Of a DNA stretch of 64,000 nt, positions 16,935 through 26,519 are shown in pieces; the stretch's first letter is position 1; each line of letters starts with the position of its first letter. The notes under the pieces are model-generated. The model was not told where the DNA came from. It made no database searches and saw only the letters and a program-made list of their open reading frames with translations. The position numbers were made by a program, and so were the translations under genes. The stretch comes from Fodinibius saliphilus (GTDB lineage Bacteria; Bacteroidota; Rhodothermia; Balneolales; Balneolaceae), in the NCBI RefSeq assembly GCF_005869845.1, contig NZ_VAWF01000001.1, forward strand, positions 930,001 to 994,000, in the 5' to 3' direction.

Positions 16935-18035
16935 ATGCAACCGATTTCTTCCCCTACCCTTTTACTCAACCAAAGCGTTTGTAAAGCTAACCTCCACAGG
17001 ATGGTTGAAAAAGCTAGAGCTCACAACCTCGTTCTAAAACCTCATATGAAAACCCATCAATCAAAAACGGTTGGAGAGTGGATAAAAGAGGAAGGGGTGA
17101 ATGCTGTTACCGTTTCTTCCATTGAGATGGCACAATACTTCGTTGAGGCTGGTTGGAAGGATATCACTATTGCTTTTCCCGCAAATCCGAATAAATCTCA
17201 TGCTTTAAATGAGCTGGCAGCCCAAGTTGATATTACGATCTTAATAAACAGTAAAACTGTTGCTAATTCACTATCAGAATCACTAAGCCACCCTGTTAAA
17301 GCTTATATTGAAATTGATACCGGTGCAGATAGAACAGGTATACCTTCGGAAAATACTGAACAGATCAACGATCTCATCTCTGCTATTCAATCTACAAAAC
17401 AATTAGAATGGACGGGCTTCTATTCGCACCCGGGACACTCTTACCAAGCACGTTCGAAGGCAGAGATCAGCAAGGTACATCAATCCGTTTTAAAGCAAGC
17501 TCAAGCATTAAGAGAAAGGTTTAGTTTCTTATCAAATACCTTTGAAATATGTATTGGTGATACTCCCTGTTGCTCAATTGCTGAATCATTTACCGGAATT
17601 GATGCAATTAGTCCCGGCAACTTTATATTCTATGACCTTATGCAAACACAAATAGGAAGTTGTGAGGTTGCTGATATTGCTGTAGTAATGGCATGTCCTA
17701 TTGTAGATCGGTATCCCAAAAGAAATGAGGTAGCTATTCATGGTGGAGCAATACACTTTTCTAAGGAAAAGTTAAGAGAAGGAAATATCACTCACTATGG
17801 CCAATTGGTAACTCCATCCGATGATCATTGGCAACTCCCCCATAATCCAGCCTACCTTGTATCGCTATCACAGGAACACGGTATTGTACGTTTCGACCCC
17901 AAAGATATGAAACACTATAAAATTGGGGATACTGTTTATATTGCCCCTGTCCATTCTTGCCTTACAGCAAACTTAATGGAACACTATAAACTTGCCCAAG
18001 GCAAGATTATACAGCAGATGCGTAAAACGCGGTAG
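16935..18035 (+). CDS. PLP-dependent D-threonine aldolase / D-serine dehydratase-like enzyme
   Basis: 366 residues. Alanine-racemase-like N-terminal barrel with LVLKPHMKTHQS (the PLP lysine lies in the HMKTH motif) and GFYSHPGHSY; the C-terminal beta domain contains VYIAPVHSCLTANLM, the H-x-C zinc-binding signature of the D-threonine aldolase/DSD1 family. Members cleave D-3-hydroxyamino acids or dehydrate D-serine. It lies 60 bp downstream of the M19 dipeptidase, which can release D-amino acids, so co-function is plausible. Confidence 0.82.
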   Translation: MQPISSPTLLLNQSVCKANLHRMVEKARAHNLVLKPHMKTHQSKTVGEWIKEEGVNAVTVSSIEMAQYFVEAGWKDITIAFPANPNKSHALNELAAQVDITILINSKTVANSLSESLSHPVKAYIEIDTGADRTGIPSENTEQINDLISAIQSTKQLEWTGFYSHPGHSYQARSKAEISKVHQSVLKQAQALRERFSFLSNTFEICIGDTPCCSIAESFTGIDAISPGNFIFYDLMQTQIGSCEVADIAVVMACPIVDRYPKRNEVAIHGGAIHFSKEKLREGNITHYGQLVTPSDDHWQLPHNPAYLVSLSQEHGIVRFDPKDMKHYKIGDTVYIAPVHSCLTANLMEHYKLAQGKIIQQMRKTR

Positions 18036-18071
18036 ATACCTACAGATATTAATTTGTACTCCTATCAAGCT

Positions 18072-19958
18072 TTATTTCGCTCGATATAACCAAGCATCAC
18101 TATCCTTTTCTTTGATATCCTTGAGTGCTCTGCGGGCGTTATCAAGCTTCTCAAAGGCATTATAGGCTACAAACCTCCATCCATTTCCTTGTTTTCTAAT
18201 GACCACAGCATCTCCATATCCCTGCTGAACTAATCGATCTCTATAATCTTCTGCATTACCTACATTTTTAAAAGCACCTCCGATAATGTAATAACTTTTA
18301 GGTGCAGTAGGTTGAGTAGTTTCTTGATGATTCATTTTAACATCAAGCGTATCTGCCGTTAGGTTCTGATCTCCTCCGAGATCTAATTTTACTTTCTCGG
18401 TTTTAACCTCTGGATCAGCTATTGTTGGCTCTTTTTTTTCAGCTTCCTCTTTCAGCTCAACTTTTTCTTCTTCATCCTCAGCAGTAGAAGGATCCGTTTT
18501 AGGTTGTTCATCCATCTCCGGCTGTTCCTTAACCTCTTTTTCCAGAGAATCCTGATTATCCTCTTCGAGCTCTTCAGGATCAAAACCGGCATCTGTTTCT
18601 TTCGCTTTTTGACTTTCTCTAATTTCTTTGCGCATCCGCTGACGCTCATCCTGCAGAACCTCATATTTATCCTTGTAATCACCGTCTTCATCTATACGTT
18701 CCGGGATTGTGGGCTCTAAATCAGCTTGCAATAAAATCACTAGCTCACGCATTTGGGTATCACTGGAGTTATACCCAAAAAGATAACGGAGACCAAAAAA
18801 CCATGGTGGCAAGTCTTTTAATATTGGAATACCCCTTCGTACCTCCGACTGTTCAGTACTATACAAACCGGCAATAACCGTAGCTTCTCCATCCAGCAGC
18901 AGCGCCTGAGTTGAAGCTTGTTGCTTGTTAATAATTGTACTCACGGGATCAGGTTGCGCTGTTGAACGTTCAGCTACAATATCAAGGTGTACAAAAGTAG
19001 TGTCATTTTGTTCAATTACTTTCGGAGTAACTTCCAAGATTGTACCAACACTAAAGAAATCCTCAATCACATTACCGGCAATATCACGTTGCTTAATAGA
19101 AAAATCTTGGCCTACCTGGATACGGCCATCTTCTCCATCCATTACTTTAATCGTTGGGGAGGCTAAAATCTCACCAAGGTTATCTGCCTCAAACGCACTA
19201 AATAAAGCCTGAACATTAATACCGGTATTCCCAATCTCACCAACATTTACGATAGCATTAAAAACCTCTTGAGAAACATTTTGTGCACCTTTTGAATTGA
19301 CCTGAACAAAAGGTCCAGTGCCATTAAATTCTGAGCTTGGAATCTGACTACCTTGACCTTGTCCACCTCCACGGCCACCTCCACTACCCCCGTCACCGCC
19401 TCCCAAGACGGAACTAGGTACATTTTCTGAGATGGTAGACCAATCAACCCCGATTTCTTGCAGTGCCCGGCGATTACCTTCAAAAAAGATAGCATTGATA
19501 CGTACTTCCTGTGTTCCTGTGGTAGCTACTGGACCTTGTTGCTCTCCTTGGCCCCCACCACCTGATGCTTTAGCTTGCTGAGCTGGACTCTGTTGAGATT
19601 GAATCGTTACTATTTCATAGAATTCTTTCTTGTCAAGGAGTGTCCTGTTCTTAACCTTTAAGATAAGTTTTAAGGCATCCATCCAGTGCATTGGGGGAAC
19701 AGAAATACCAATATTGCCCTCAGTTTGGGCACGATCAATAACAATTTTATTTCTGAATTTTTGAGCAAAATCATTGATTACATCCAATGCCCTTTTAAAA
19801 GAGGTACTTCGATCAAAAGTAACCACCTCCTCTGGATTTGTGTATTCTCGATACTCTGCAGGTAAATTATCTCTATTCTGAGCATTTGCTAAAGAAACAG
19901 AAATAAGCAGGGTAGCAAATAAAAGTGATGTAAATATTTTCAATCTAGACAATCTCAT
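18072..19958 (-). CDS. Type IV pilus secretin with C-terminal SPOR domain
   Basis: Using the ATG at 19958 gives 628 residues with a clean signal peptide (MRLSRLKIFTSLLFATLLIS to ANAQ) two bases after the upstream stop; a longer frame from 19982 would overlap that gene. Order: secretin/TonB-like short domain near 45-110, a Gly/Gln-rich insert, the secretin pore domain (about 245-430: FEADNLGEILASPTIKVMDGEDG, GTILEVTPKV, PILKDLPPWFFGLRYLFG), a very acidic coiled linker (about 450-545) and a SPOR domain (YYIIGGAFKNVGNAEDYRDRL to the end). It would form the outer-membrane pilus channel; SPOR domains bind denuded peptidoglycan. Last gene of the pil operon. Confidence 0.85.
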   Translation of the reverse strand: MRLSRLKIFTSLLFATLLISVSLANAQNRDNLPAEYREYTNPEEVVTFDRSTSFKRALDVINDFAQKFRNKIVIDRAQTEGNIGISVPPMHWMDALKLILKVKNRTLLDKKEFYEIVTIQSQQSPAQQAKASGGGGQGEQQGPVATTGTQEVRINAIFFEGNRRALQEIGVDWSTISENVPSSVLGGGDGGSGGGRGGGQGQGSQIPSSEFNGTGPFVQVNSKGAQNVSQEVFNAIVNVGEIGNTGINVQALFSAFEADNLGEILASPTIKVMDGEDGRIQVGQDFSIKQRDIAGNVIEDFFSVGTILEVTPKVIEQNDTTFVHLDIVAERSTAQPDPVSTIINKQQASTQALLLDGEATVIAGLYSTEQSEVRRGIPILKDLPPWFFGLRYLFGYNSSDTQMRELVILLQADLEPTIPERIDEDGDYKDKYEVLQDERQRMRKEIRESQKAKETDAGFDPEELEEDNQDSLEKEVKEQPEMDEQPKTDPSTAEDEEEKVELKEEAEKKEPTIADPEVKTEKVKLDLGGDQNLTADTLDVKMNHQETTQPTAPKSYYIIGGAFKNVGNAEDYRDRLVQQGYGDAVVIRKQGNGWRFVAYNAFEKLDNARRALKDIKEKDSDAWLYRAK

Positions 19959-19959
19959 A

Positions 19960-20832
19960 TTAATTACTTCTTTCATTTTCATCTTTATTAACCTGCAAGG
20001 TTAGTTGATCAATAATACCACCTCTATTAAGCCTAAAAGTGGCAGAACCCTCATTTACATTAATCTGTGTTAATTCTCCCAAATAAACATCATCGCCTAT
20101 AGACAGCTTTTTCATAACTCCGTTTTGGTCAATCATAAAAATCTGATTACTACTTACCGCCATTAAAGAACTAGACTCTACATTAACTAAATTATCTTCA
20201 TTAGGCTCTATCGATCGAATTAAAGGGAAAAACGGATTATGTACCGATCCGTATAGATTATTGGTAATAGATAGATCAGCTTCCCCTAGTAATTTCACGC
20301 GGTCATAAAAACTGGTTAGGATAAAATTGAATTTCACTTTTCCATAAGATTCGAGCTCATTGATGGGGCTCATATCCACCTTGCTTACTTTATTAAGCGG
20401 TCTACTCAATTCAATCTGACGTATAAAGTTATTCACATTTCTATAATAGCCTTCTCCCTCAATCAACATTTCCATGGTCCCATACTGCCCATAAGTCGTT
20501 GAATCAGTAAAACTAAAGGAGAAATCTGTATAAGCAGAACCTGTGCCTACATTGCTTAAGAATTCATAAACCAAATCTTCATTACTATTTGGATACAACG
20601 CTTTGTTATAGTTATTGAAAAAAGACCTTGCCTCTTTGTATTGTTTTTGCAGTATGGGGTACTGATCCGCTGTTTGCTGTTTACTGTTAAGTTCTTGCCG
20701 GGTTTTTTGAAGCTCACCTTTTAACTCTTTGATCTGGGGTTTTTGATAATAATAGATATATCCCCAGCCTCCACCGATAAAGACTGCCAATACAAACAGT
20801 AATATTAACGTATTTCTAACTCCGTAGGACAT
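19960..20832 (-). CDS. PilO-like protein with PilP-like C-terminal domain
   Basis: 290 residues. An N-terminal membrane helix (NTLILLFVLAVFIGGGWGYIYYY) is followed by a coiled coil (residues 32-75) and an alpha/beta region with the pattern EGEGYYRNVNNFIRQIELSRPLNKVSKVDM typical of PilO. The last 80 residues (LMAVSSNQIFMIDQNGVMKKLSIGDDVYLGELTQIN) look like the beta domain of PilP/GspC. The fusion would link the inner-membrane alignment complex to the secretin encoded immediately downstream. Function inferred from architecture and position. Confidence 0.7.
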   Translation of the reverse strand: MSYGVRNTLILLFVLAVFIGGGWGYIYYYQKPQIKELKGELQKTRQELNSKQQTADQYPILQKQYKEARSFFNNYNKALYPNSNEDLVYEFLSNVGTGSAYTDFSFSFTDSTTYGQYGTMEMLIEGEGYYRNVNNFIRQIELSRPLNKVSKVDMSPINELESYGKVKFNFILTSFYDRVKLLGEADLSITNNLYGSVHNPFFPLIRSIEPNEDNLVNVESSSLMAVSSNQIFMIDQNGVMKKLSIGDDVYLGELTQINVNEGSATFRLNRGGIIDQLTLQVNKDENERSN

Positions 20833-20847
20833 AAAAACTGCTTCCTG

Positions 20848-22524
20848 TTATTTTTCAATTAGATTTTGAACCTCTTCCGGCGTAGCAGGAGAGTATAATG
20901 AATCGTTAGCAGTAAATTGCTTAATCAGTATAGAAAAATTGTATACATCTTGTTCTCTGACCACTTCGTTTTTGACATCCATTAATGTGGCTTCTTCAAA
21001 AATTTCAATAATTTGAGGTACTCTAGATCGATATAACGTATATCCTTGTATGAATACTCCTTCAGAAGCTCGTTCTGAAAAAGAGGTAAGCCAGCTACTG
21101 CCTACCTTTTGTATACCTTGATTAAGAATTTCAAGTTTAGTGGCCCATTCTCGGCTACCCTTTGCCAAAGTATCTAGCATTACAAGTTTTTCGGTGAGAG
21201 TCCCCAGATCATTTTGTAGCTCTTTCGAACTGGCCACAACAGGATTAAGCTCTTTTATTTGGGATTCCATCTGATCTATTTCTCTGGAATATTCCTCAAT
21301 TTGCTGAGCATTCTGTGTATAAAAATAGTTGACAGTAATTGGTGCCAGAAAAATTAAAAATAAAATGAGCATCCCATGCCACTGAAGTTGAAAAATCTTT
21401 TGCCGGTCTTTAACATATTTTGGTACAAAAGAGATTTCAGGAAAATATTCATCTTTAGCCCCCGAAGCTGATATAGCAGCTGCAATAGCGGTTGTAAAAG
21501 AGGATACTGAAGATGGATCAACATGCTCAAGATCAAAAAACTCCTCCTTGAACGTGAAATTTTCGACATGAATATCCGGGAAGTTATCTTCAAAAAACTC
21601 TACTGCCTGATCTCCCCGGCTATTATTGGTCAACAAAATACGATCAAGGCTTGGAACCTCTCCAGTATCTAGCTGGAATAAAATCTTACTAAAAACAGTA
21701 TTTAAAAACGATTTTTTAGATGTTCCCTCATTTATAATAGGTGAAACAAGCCAAACCTCTTCCCCTTTCATAAATACTACCCTGCACTGCTCCTTCCCAA
21801 ACTGTATAATGCCTGTTATTTCATCAGCATCCAGTTCATAGTTGGCTCGAACTAATCCAACCAGGGCAATTTCATCCGGAATAATGTTCTGTATAGCTAT
21901 TTTACCTGAATAGAGCTCCCGAACATTATTAATCAATTTAAGCGTAGAAGACTCATCATCTATAGATGCTAATAACAGGGACCCATCTTCCCTGACTTCA
22001 TACGAGTAGTTATCTTCTGTTTTAGGCATGCCATAGATCGATTCCAGCTTATCTTCGAGATCTTCAATAAGGTCTTTTTCCTTGACCTCACTAAAGTCTG
22101 TATCTCTGATAATTTGAAAAATTGTATCTCCGGCCGGTACATTCAGCCCTAAATGAAGTTTATCCGAATCCAGATCGGTAAGCAGATCATAAACCAACAA
22201 CTCATTGGATTTAGCTTCTTCAGATTCTTCAACCATATCCATAGCAAAATCATCGGCCTCTTCTTCCAGGCCTTCAAAATCGATATCTTCCCCTTCATCT
22301 TGATCTTCCTCTTCTAATCCAAATATAGAATCGGCATCCTGATCTTCTAACCGATCTTCGGGTTTTTCATGCTCTTCTGAGCTAGTATCGCTGCTAATCT
22401 TTTCGACCAGTGAATAGCTGTCGATCTTGATTAGTTTCAGCGTACCACCGTCCATACGAATCCGTGCTACTCGGATGGCATCATCCTGTATGGTGAGTCC
22501 TATATATTCTTTATTTCCAAACAT
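20848..22524 (-). CDS. PilM-PilN-like fusion protein
   Basis: 558 residues. The N-terminal 360 residues resemble the actin-like PilM platform protein (IGLTIQDDAIRVARIRM at the start), interrupted by a strongly acidic low-complexity stretch at about 45-110. A membrane helix follows (GMLILFLIFLAPITVNYFY, about 385-405), then a coiled coil and an alpha/beta domain (SSWLTSFSERASEGVFIQGYTLYRS) typical of PilN. In canonical systems PilM and PilN are separate proteins that bind each other. It lies 16 bp upstream of the PilO-like gene and 24 bp downstream of pilT. Confidence 0.7.
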   Translation of the reverse strand: MFGNKEYIGLTIQDDAIRVARIRMDGGTLKLIKIDSYSLVEKISSDTSSEEHEKPEDRLEDQDADSIFGLEEEDQDEGEDIDFEGLEEEADDFAMDMVEESEEAKSNELLVYDLLTDLDSDKLHLGLNVPAGDTIFQIIRDTDFSEVKEKDLIEDLEDKLESIYGMPKTEDNYSYEVREDGSLLLASIDDESSTLKLINNVRELYSGKIAIQNIIPDEIALVGLVRANYELDADEITGIIQFGKEQCRVVFMKGEEVWLVSPIINEGTSKKSFLNTVFSKILFQLDTGEVPSLDRILLTNNSRGDQAVEFFEDNFPDIHVENFTFKEEFFDLEHVDPSSVSSFTTAIAAAISASGAKDEYFPEISFVPKYVKDRQKIFQLQWHGMLILFLIFLAPITVNYFYTQNAQQIEEYSREIDQMESQIKELNPVVASSKELQNDLGTLTEKLVMLDTLAKGSREWATKLEILNQGIQKVGSSWLTSFSERASEGVFIQGYTLYRSRVPQIIEIFEEATLMDVKNEVVREQDVYNFSILIKQFTANDSLYSPATPEEVQNLIEK

Positions 22525-22547
22525 CGGGCTAAATAATCCGCTATAGA

Positions 22548-23798
22548 TTAATATTCAGTTTCTGAAATTAGCTGCTTGAGACGCTTTTTATTATTGGCGT
22601 TATTAATCGCTTCTTCTTTGGATATTTTTCCTTCGTCGTATAACCGCTTCAGATCTTGCTCCATTGTATTCATACCTTTCGAACTACCTTCCATCAACAT
22701 CTGGTAGATTTCCCCAATATTATTATTTCGGATAGCAGCTTTTACAGAACTGGTAACGACTAACACTTCTTTTGCCAAAACACGCTTACCGTCAAGTGAA
22801 GGAATAAGCTTTTGACTAATAACGCATGTAAGTACATCAGCAAGGCGAGTTCGTACCCGGTTTTGTTCATTTACAGGCACCTCACCCAATATACGCTCAA
22901 TACTTTCCATAGCTGAGCTTGTATGCAAAGTGCCAAAAGTTTTATGTCCAGAATCAGTAATTTCAAGGGCCGTCATAATCGTTTCCGGATCCCGAAGCTC
23001 CCCAATAACAATAATATCCGGATCTTGACGAAGTGCCTGAATAGCCCCTTCCTTAAACGATTTAACATCACGGCCGACTTCACGATGTCGAACAACTGAT
23101 TTATTTGGCTTATGAATAAGCTCAACCGGAGATGCAATAATTACGATATGAGAATCAACCGTTCTATTATTTGCATCTATAACAGTATCGAGCGTTGAAG
23201 ATTTACCAGAACCGGTAATACCGGTTACCAGCGTTAAACCATATTTGAAGTACTTTAGACTTAAAGCCTTGGCAACTTCAGGATGTAGGTTTAGTCCTTT
23301 AAAAGGCCTGATAGTATCATCAATCTTTCGCATGTTAAGCGCCAGATGTTCAAGATCAAAGTACATATCTGCTCGAAACCGTTTGGCATCTGAAATCTTT
23401 TCACCAGTATTTATGGAGTATGAAAAATCTAAATTACGATTCTCCAGCAGATGCTCACGTTGGCTGGGCATAATTAAATTATGAAGGAGAAAATCAGTTT
23501 CGGTTAACGTAAATTCGGGTGCACTCTTATCAGGAGATTTATCGCCATGGATTCGATACCAAACTTTATTATCACAACCCGGACCACCTAAATCAATATC
23601 CGAAGCATCATTTTCGAACATCTTATTAAGTAACCCTTCAACAACATCTTGTAATTCGCTTCGTACTTCCTGGGGTAAATCGTCTACAAGAGCCCCAATT
23701 TCCTGATGGCGCTCCAATCCCTTTGAGCTAGCTTTTAACTGCTCGGAAAGCGGCGTAATAATTTCTTTTGCTCTATCTACTTGTACCCCTACTTCCAT
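22548..23798 (-). CDS. pilT: PilT-like twitching motility ATPase
   Basis: 416 residues. Walker A TGITGSGKS (192-200), Walker B-like DIIVIGELRDPET (261-273), His box TFGTLHTSSAMESI (288-300) and the C-terminal AIRNNN motif (355-360) identify a retraction ATPase. Odd point: the Asp box, normally with the acidic pair ED before PIE, reads IIASPVELIH (220-229). The first 90 residues are an extra N-terminal region. Retraction ATPases depolymerise the pilus to drive twitching and DNA uptake; its presence argues for a type IV pilus rather than a type II secretion system. Confidence 0.85.
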   Translation of the reverse strand: MEVGVQVDRAKEIITPLSEQLKASSKGLERHQEIGALVDDLPQEVRSELQDVVEGLLNKMFENDASDIDLGGPGCDNKVWYRIHGDKSPDKSAPEFTLTETDFLLHNLIMPSQREHLLENRNLDFSYSINTGEKISDAKRFRADMYFDLEHLALNMRKIDDTIRPFKGLNLHPEVAKALSLKYFKYGLTLVTGITGSGKSSTLDTVIDANNRTVDSHIVIIASPVELIHKPNKSVVRHREVGRDVKSFKEGAIQALRQDPDIIVIGELRDPETIMTALEITDSGHKTFGTLHTSSAMESIERILGEVPVNEQNRVRTRLADVLTCVISQKLIPSLDGKRVLAKEVLVVTSSVKAAIRNNNIGEIYQMLMEGSSKGMNTMEQDLKRLYDEGKISKEEAINNANNKKRLKQLISETEY

Positions 23799-23969
23799 CT
23801 GTTATTGCATATTTTATTGATAATAATTCACTAATAAAGAGAGACCAATGCCCTATTTGTTACAAAATAAATGGGATACCCCATTATCTCCATATTTATA
23901 ATGGGTACTGGACCTAACTACACTCTAAAACATTAATTTTTTTTAATATTTCCAAATATATTTTTACTA

Positions 23970-24473
23970 TTACCAACTGGTATCGTCTAGCAGACGTTTT
24001 TTTAGCTGTAATAACTGAATATTCATATTACTGATCTTCTTCTGTTGAATTTCAATAATATTACGTGTGAAGATGTTGAACAATTTTTCCGGCTTCTTAC
24101 GAAAGAAGTTTAAGGCTTCGTATCGTTCAAACTTTAAAAGTTGGGTATCCCCTTCTGACACTACCTTTGCCATCCGATTATTTTTGCTGAAAAGAAATGT
24201 TTCTCCTAGAAAGTTGCCCTTAGAAAGAGTAGCTAACTGTATATTATCCTTCCAAATAGACACCTTCCCCTCTGCTATCAGGTAGGCAGAATTAACGTAT
24301 TCCTCTTCATTAATGATGATATCATCCTGAACAAACTTTTCTAGCTGCCCCAAATTCAAAAACTCCATAATATCTTCATAGTGGAAGTTTCTGAGCAACA
24401 ACGGTGGTTCTTTTAGGAATTGCCGTATATATTCTGGTGCTGCCTCTTTTTCTGCTTGATTTTCAGTTGTCAT
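23970..24473 (-). CDS. Cyclic-nucleotide-binding-domain protein in the pilus operon
   Basis: 167 residues. A Crp-type cNMP-binding jelly roll spans about 40-135 (NSAYLIAEGKVSIWKD, ATLSKGNFLGETFLFSKNNRMAKVVSEGDTQLLKFERYEAL) with the phosphate-cassette position GNFLGE. No helix-turn-helix follows; the C-terminal 30 residues form a helix. It lies between pilB and pilT on the same strand. It may tune pilus motor activity in response to a cyclic nucleotide, or may not bind one at all. Role inferred from position. Confidence 0.75.
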   Translation of the reverse strand: MTTENQAEKEAAPEYIRQFLKEPPLLLRNFHYEDIMEFLNLGQLEKFVQDDIIINEEEYVNSAYLIAEGKVSIWKDNIQLATLSKGNFLGETFLFSKNNRMAKVVSEGDTQLLKFERYEALNFFRKKPEKLFNIFTRNIIEIQQKKISNMNIQLLQLKKRLLDDTSW

Positions 24474-24574
24474 AACTGTACTCCGAATTTAAACTTGTGC
24501 TAACCCCATCAAAACACATTCGATTATTTCTACTGTTAGTATTTGCTCCAATAGAACGATGTTTATATGCAAAG

Positions 24575-26347
24575 TCAATCCTCTATTGTAATTGCTGCAA
24601 TTTCTTCTATAGTGGTAAGGCCATTTTTAATACGTTCCCGGCCCGAGCCGCGCAGACTCAACATTCCTTGACTCATAGCATGTTCTTTTATCGCAACCTC
24701 ATCAATTTCGTCACCGGATTCAAGAATCATTTTTCGAATTTCTTTATCAAAATACAGGGCTTCCATAATAGCGGTTCGTCCCTTATACCCATTACCACAT
24801 TTATCACAGCCTACCGGCCGATAAAATGTAGTCTCTTCATATTCTTTTTCGGTAAATCCTATCCCCTTGGCACTTTCTATATGAGGTTCATATTCTTCTT
24901 TACACTCATCACAAAGCGTACGAACCAACCGCTGTGCCATAATAAGATTTACTGCATTGGCAATAAGGAATGTTTCAACTCCCATCTTATACAAACGTGA
25001 AATAGCACTTGGTGCATCATTGGTGTGGAGTGTTGAAAAGGTCAAGTGACCAGTATTGGCAAGTTTAATAGCAATTTCTGCTGTTTTAAGGTCCCGGATC
25101 TCACCAACAAGTACAATATCAGGGTCATGACGCAAAATACCCCGCATAGCAAGATCAAAACTCATGTGATTTCCAATTTTCAACTGTCTTGCCCCTTCTA
25201 TCAGGTATTCTACAGGATCTTCAACTGTAAGAACATTTACCGATGGGTCGATCACATAGTATAATGCAGCAACAAGTGTAGTCGACTTACCACTTCCTGT
25301 AGGACCTGTTACAATAACAATACCGGAAGGCTTTTCAATCGCTTTTACAAAATCGTCTTTCGCCTTTTCTTGCAGACCCAGTACATTAAGGTCAGTAATC
25401 ACTTCTCTGTCATCGAGAATACGGATAACAATAGATTCAAATTTCCGATCAAATTGCTCTCCCACCATCGGCATAATAGAAACACGGTATCGAATGCTGT
25501 GGTTATCTACGATACGCTGTATAAAGCCATCTTGAGAAGCATCACGCTCAAAACGATCAACATTACGTGTTTTATCTTTAACAACTGCAGATATCGCTTC
25601 CGGCTTCACATTATTTTGCTGATGCCATAACTCCAACTTACCATCAATCCTGAACCTGATATCCGTTGATGTTGGTCCACAAGGTACAATATGAATATCA
25701 CTTACTCCTTTGCGAACCCCCTCTACCAAGAAGCCCTCAACCAGAGAATTGAGCATACTCTGGTTAATTTCCGCATCTATTTCTTCCTCATTAATCTCAT
25801 CATCTTCTTCTTCAAGATCAGGCTCTTCATATTCGATCTCTTCAAGAAGGTCCAAAAACTCATTCTTCTGCTCATAAACCTGCGTGAGAATCTGTTCGAC
25901 CAACTCATATCGGCAATAGACAATCTGATGTTGCCTAAAGTTAAGTTTACTTATAATATTGTTAAGTGTAGGATCAGAAGGGTCTGCAGCTGCAATAGTG
26001 AGCGTATTTTTCCCTTTCTTTAAAGGAACTGCTTTTTGGTGAACCAATTCATCAATGACCTCGGAAGGAAGTTCATCAATATGGCTTTTTATATTTTCTA
26101 TTACATCATCTTCAACTTCATCCTTATCAGCAAAAACCTCATCAAAAGCATAGATAGAAGCGACCTCTTTCATTACCGTATGCCGGTCAATACCTAAATC
26201 CTGATACAAGATCTGGCCAATCCTTCGATTAGAAGAATCAGGCTCCTCGCGCAAGATGGCCAAGGCCTCATTGAGTTGCTCTTCGGAGATAATACCTCGA
26301 TTTACAAGGATATCGCCAATATGTTTGCGTGTATTTACTTTACCCAT
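24575..26347 (-). CDS. pilB: PilB/GspE-type pilus assembly ATPase
   Basis: 590 residues, normal for PilB. An N-terminal MshEN-type domain (about 5-160) precedes the motor domain: Walker A VTGPTGSGKSTT, Asp box TVEDPVEY, Walker B DIVLVGEIRDLKTAE, His box TFSTLHTNDAPSAI and a zinc-binding tetracysteine (LCDEC and GCDKCGNGYKGRTA). A glutamate-rich insert lies at about 165-190. It powers pilus extension from the cytoplasmic face. Unlike PilT in this operon, all canonical motifs are intact. Confidence 0.92.
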   Translation of the reverse strand: MGKVNTRKHIGDILVNRGIISEEQLNEALAILREEPDSSNRRIGQILYQDLGIDRHTVMKEVASIYAFDEVFADKDEVEDDVIENIKSHIDELPSEVIDELVHQKAVPLKKGKNTLTIAAADPSDPTLNNIISKLNFRQHQIVYCRYELVEQILTQVYEQKNEFLDLLEEIEYEEPDLEEEDDEINEEEIDAEINQSMLNSLVEGFLVEGVRKGVSDIHIVPCGPTSTDIRFRIDGKLELWHQQNNVKPEAISAVVKDKTRNVDRFERDASQDGFIQRIVDNHSIRYRVSIMPMVGEQFDRKFESIVIRILDDREVITDLNVLGLQEKAKDDFVKAIEKPSGIVIVTGPTGSGKSTTLVAALYYVIDPSVNVLTVEDPVEYLIEGARQLKIGNHMSFDLAMRGILRHDPDIVLVGEIRDLKTAEIAIKLANTGHLTFSTLHTNDAPSAISRLYKMGVETFLIANAVNLIMAQRLVRTLCDECKEEYEPHIESAKGIGFTEKEYEETTFYRPVGCDKCGNGYKGRTAIMEALYFDKEIRKMILESGDEIDEVAIKEHAMSQGMLSLRGSGRERIKNGLTTIEEIAAITIED

Positions 26348-26519
26348 TTATAAAAAACAACGATTTCTGCTGGAACCAACAATGAAACTTACCGTCTAAT
26401 ATACATTATAACAGCCCAAATGTAAGTAAAAAACTTATGGACTCCAGGCTTGATTACCCTTTCGACTTTACCCCATGTAGTAATAATCGCATTCAATCCC
26501 CACAAGGTCTAAACTATAT

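Noticed and set aside
24497-25000. 167-codon plus-strand frame
   Set aside because: Lies inside pilB on the opposite strand and has no recognisable domain.
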